A stretch of 7,886 nt of DNA, taken from assembly GCA_002469805.1 (NCBI GenBank), contig DKNW01000043.1, positions 1-7,886 on the forward strand, written 5' to 3'. Below are positions 5,728-7,886 of the stretch, in pieces (within the stretch, counting starts at the first letter, position 1; each line of letters begins with the position of its first letter). Below the pieces are notes generated by a model. It made no database searches, had not been told where the DNA came from, and worked only from the letters and a program-made list of their open reading frames with translations. The stretch is from Rhodobiaceae bacterium UBA7378. Lineage in GTDB: Bacteria > Pseudomonadota > Alphaproteobacteria > RS24. Made by a program: the position numbers and the translations under genes.

Positions 5728-7431
5728 TTGCTTTTTCTCTTTCGCGCCGCCCGGATGCGTGACCGCGCCTTTATGGGCGGGGCCAACGCCTTGGGCGTAT
5801 TTCCACAGCGTGCCGGAGGCAAAATCAGTTTCGCGCGGTTGCCATGCGGCTTTGCGCGTAGCTAGCACATCGGCCTCAACCATGAGGTCGATCGTGCCTG
5901 CCTCGGCGTCGATGCGAATGGTGTCGCCATCTTCAATGAGCGCAATCGGTCCGCCTTCGGCAGCCTCCGGCCCCACATGACCGATGCAGAACCCGCGCGT
6001 CGCGCCGGAAAAGCGCCCGTCAGTAATAAGCGCAACCTTGTCGCCATTGCCCTGCCCGTAAATGGCCGAGGTCGTTGACAGCATTTCGCGCATGCCCGGG
6101 CCGCCCTTCGGCCCCTCATAGCGGATGACGATAACCTCACCGGCCTGATAGTCTTCTTTCTCGACGGCGGCGAAAGCGTCTTCCTCGCAATCAAAGCAGC
6201 GCGCTTTGCCTTCAAATTGCAGCACTTCCATGCCCGCGACTTTCACAATCGCGCCATCGGGGGCCAGCGAACCTTTCAGCCCTACCACGCCGCCTGTTGG
6301 CGTGATCGGGTTGGTGACCGGATAAATCACTTTCTGGTCGGGGTTGAAGGTGATCTCCTCCAAATTCTCGGCAAGTGTTTTGCCCGTTACGGTGAGGCAA
6401 TCGCCGTGCAGATACCCGCCCTCAAGCAAAGTTTTCAACAACATTGGCACGCCGCCCGCCTCATACATGTCTTTGGCAACATATTGCCCGCCGGGTTTCA
6501 GGTCCGCTATATACGGGGTTTTCTTGAAAATCTCGGCAACTTCCATCAGGTCGAAATCAATACCCGCTTCATGCGCCATGGCTGGCAGGTGCAAGGCGCC
6601 ATTGGTTGAGCCGCCCGTGGCGGCAACCACTGTGGCGGCATTTTCCATAGACTTGCGGGTAACAATATCGCGCGGGCGAATATTATTGGCGATGAGGTTC
6701 ATCACCGCCCTGCCCGACGCTTCGGCATACGCATCGCGGCTTTCATATGGTGCCGGCGCGCCCGCCGAATTGGGCAATGCAAGGCCAATGGCTTCAGACA
6801 CACACGCCATGGTGTTGGCAGTGAACTGCCCGCCACACGCGCCCGCGCTGGGGCACGCCACACATTCCAGCTCGTGCAAATCTTCATCCGGCATTTTGCC
6901 CGCCGCGTGCTGGCCTACGGCCTCGAACACGTCAAGCACGGTGACATCGCGGCCCTTAAACTCGCCGGGCATGATAGACCCGCCATACATAAACACGCTG
7001 GGCACATTGAGGCGCAGCATCGCCATCATCAGCCCGGGCAGAGATTTATCGCAGCCCGCCAGCCCGATCATCGCATCGTAGCAATGCCCGCGCATAGTCA
7101 GCTCGACACTATCCGCGATTACCTCACGTGAGATGAGCGACGACTTCATCCCCTCATGGCCCATGGCGATGCCATCTGTAACCGTAATGGTACAAAACTC
7201 GCGCGGCGTGCCAGACCCGGCCTTCACGCCCGCCTTGGCAGATTGTGCTTGGCGCATGAGCGCAATATTGCAGGGCGCGGCTTCATTCCAGCACGACACA
7301 ACGCCGACAAACGGCTTTGCGATATCTTCTTCCGTCATACCCATGGCATAATAATAAGACCGGTGCGGCGCGCGCTCTGGGCCGACCGACACGTGGCGGC
7401 TTGGCAGCTTGGATTTGTCAAATTGCGTCAT
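5713..7431 (-). CDS. ilvD: Dihydroxy-acid dehydratase
   Basis: Dehydrates 2,3-dihydroxy-isovalerate and 2,3-dihydroxy-3-methylvalerate to the 2-keto acids that precede valine/leucine and isoleucine. The 572-residue product belongs to the IlvD/Edd family. Expected cluster cysteines are C54 (APCNIAL), C127 (GCDKSLPG) and C199 (PSAGACGGQFTANTM). K129 matches the Mg-binding carbamylated Lys, and S475 in DGRFSGATRG is the likely catalytic base. The GACGG form of the third Cys motif resembles the [2Fe-2S] branch (plant and mycobacterial type) rather than the oxygen-sensitive E. coli [4Fe-4S] type; this is inferred from motif resemblance. IlvD was preferred over Edd or sugar-acid dehydratases because of overall resemblance, including the N-terminus and the TANTM block. 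The start ATG 7429-7431 has GGGAGAT 5 bases upstream, a good ribosome binding site. The gene stands alone on its strand, with no other ilv genes in view. Its stop lies in a tandem repeat. Confidence 0.94.
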   Translation of the reverse strand: MTQFDKSKLPSRHVSVGPERAPHRSYYYAMGMTEEDIAKPFVGVVSCWNEAAPCNIALMRQAQSAKAGVKAGSGTPREFCTITVTDGIAMGHEGMKSSLISREVIADSVELTMRGHCYDAMIGLAGCDKSLPGLMMAMLRLNVPSVFMYGGSIMPGEFKGRDVTVLDVFEAVGQHAAGKMPDEDLHELECVACPSAGACGGQFTANTMACVSEAIGLALPNSAGAPAPYESRDAYAEASGRAVMNLIANNIRPRDIVTRKSMENAATVVAATGGSTNGALHLPAMAHEAGIDFDLMEVAEIFKKTPYIADLKPGGQYVAKDMYEAGGVPMLLKTLLEGGYLHGDCLTVTGKTLAENLEEITFNPDQKVIYPVTNPITPTGGVVGLKGSLAPDGAIVKVAGMEVLQFEGKARCFDCEEDAFAAVEKEDYQAGEVIVIRYEGPKGGPGMREMLSTTSAIYGQGNGDKVALITDGRFSGATRGFCIGHVGPEAAEGGPIALIEDGDTIRIDAEAGTIDLMVEADVLATRKAAWQPRETDFASGTLWKYAQGVGPAHKGAVTHPGGAKEKKQYADI

Positions 7432-7524
7432 GGTTTATCTCCCGCGAGGCTTCAAAAGCTTGGTTGCCGGTTTTGTAGCAAGAATAATTCGGCCATGCGA
7501 GGAAGAATCCGCTAAACCTCTCCC
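7432..7524. promoter_or_regulatory. Divergent intergenic region, ilvD / TauE-family gene
   Basis: This 93-base gap must hold promoters for both genes. Minus strand: GGGAGAT (7437-7443) is the ilvD ribosome binding site; no clear -35/-10 pair or leader-peptide attenuator was seen. Plus strand: TTGGTT (7460-7465) and AATAAT (7483-7488, 5 of 6 to the -10 consensus) are 17 bases apart and could drive the transporter, but the -35 is poor. No riboswitch or operator was recognised. Confidence 0.3.
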
Positions 7525-7886
7525 ATGGAAACAAATCTCGTGCTTTTTCTCGCTGGGCTTGTTGGTGGCACCATGAACGCGCTGGCCGGTGGTGGCAGTG
7601 GCGTGACCTTCGCGGCGCTGGTGATTTCCGGCATGCCGCCCATCATCGCCAACGCAACCAACACATTCGCAGCCACGCTGGGCTACATTACCGGCGCGTT
7701 CGGCTATCGCAGTCATTTAACAGATGTACGCCGCGATCTGATGTGGCAAGTGCCGGTGGCGTTTGTCGGCGGCTTGCTGGGCGGCTGGTTATTGCTAGGC
7801 ACCGATGCCGACACATTTTCTGCCGCCGTGCCATGGCTGTTGCTGTTTGCGACTGTGCTGTTCATGTTGGGCGGGCAGTTGGCGCG
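7525..7886 (+). CDS. TauE/SafE-family membrane transporter (N-terminal part, cut by window edge)
   Basis: The first 120 codons of an inner-membrane protein of the sulfite exporter TauE/SafE family, open to the right edge. The N-terminal signature is clear: AGLVGGTMNALAGGGSGVTF at about residues 10-29, then GMPPIIANATNTFAATLGYITGAFGY at about 36-61, both typical of the family's first repeat. Hydrophobic segments at about 5-35, 40-60, 74-91 and 100-117 suggest four helices so far. The charged loop HLTDVRRD lies between the second and third. Members move sulfite, sulfoacetate or other organic anions, and many have unknown substrates. Nothing nearby indicates sulfur metabolism, so no substrate is assigned. 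ATG 7525 is chosen because an in-frame stop (TAA 7513-7515) lies just upstream and the family motif begins about ten residues in. No Shine-Dalgarno precedes it. Confidence 0.88.
   Translation, partial: METNLVLFLAGLVGGTMNALAGGGSGVTFAALVISGMPPIIANATNTFAATLGYITGAFGYRSHLTDVRRDLMWQVPVAFVGGLLGGWLLLGTDADTFSAAVPWLLLFATVLFMLGGQLA

Noticed and set aside
6344..7081. A 245-codon plus-strand open frame opposite ilvD.
   Set aside because: It is a shadow of the high-GC ilvD coding strand. ilvD shows all family motifs, and the antisense product shows none.

Overview
The window looks like a piece of an alphaproteobacterial chromosome with moderately high GC. Two things point there. The gene order xthA - erpA / dgt - argS - Pro/Lys-rich membrane protein (SPOR-type) is a conserved alphaproteobacterial neighbourhood. 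ArgS also carries the 'LEPPRGK' insertion typical of ArgS in that class. I cannot place it below class level. No tRNA, rRNA, CRISPR, insertion sequence or phage gene was seen. Nearly all of it is core housekeeping sequence, and I found no convincing undescribed multi-gene system.

Layout, left to right. On the minus strand, reading right to left, a probable four-gene operon runs from about 4134 down to the left edge: a GNAT acetyltransferase (YvbK-like), dgt (dNTP triphosphohydrolase), argS (arginyl-tRNA synthetase), and a single-pass membrane protein whose C-terminal part lies outside the window. The gaps are 41, 49 and 31 bases. Divergent from it across about 60 bases, the plus strand carries erpA (A-type Fe-S carrier) and xthA (exonuclease III family AP endonuclease), separated by only 5 bases. 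The acetyltransferase sits in the otherwise conserved erpA-dgt junction.

Downstream of xthA is a short plus-strand reading frame (5412-5651) with no ATG start. It has a plausible promoter, a Shine-Dalgarno-like AGGGG, and an ATT codon at ideal spacing. It would encode a 79-residue protein with two hydrophobic segments and an Asp-rich tail. It converges on ilvD (dihydroxy-acid dehydratase, minus strand, 5713-7431). Between the two lie three units of a 25-base tandem repeat that include the ilvD stop codon and place a TAG in each of the three minus-strand frames. Divergent from ilvD, the right edge holds the first 120 codons of a TauE/SafE-family membrane transporter.

The genes cover translation (argS), nucleotide pool control (dgt), cell envelope or division (SPOR-type protein), Fe-S cluster delivery (erpA), DNA repair (xthA) and branched-chain amino acid synthesis (ilvD, itself an Fe-S enzyme and so a possible client of ErpA-type carriers). 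The items most worth a second look are the ATT-start small gene and the three-frame stop repeat beside it.
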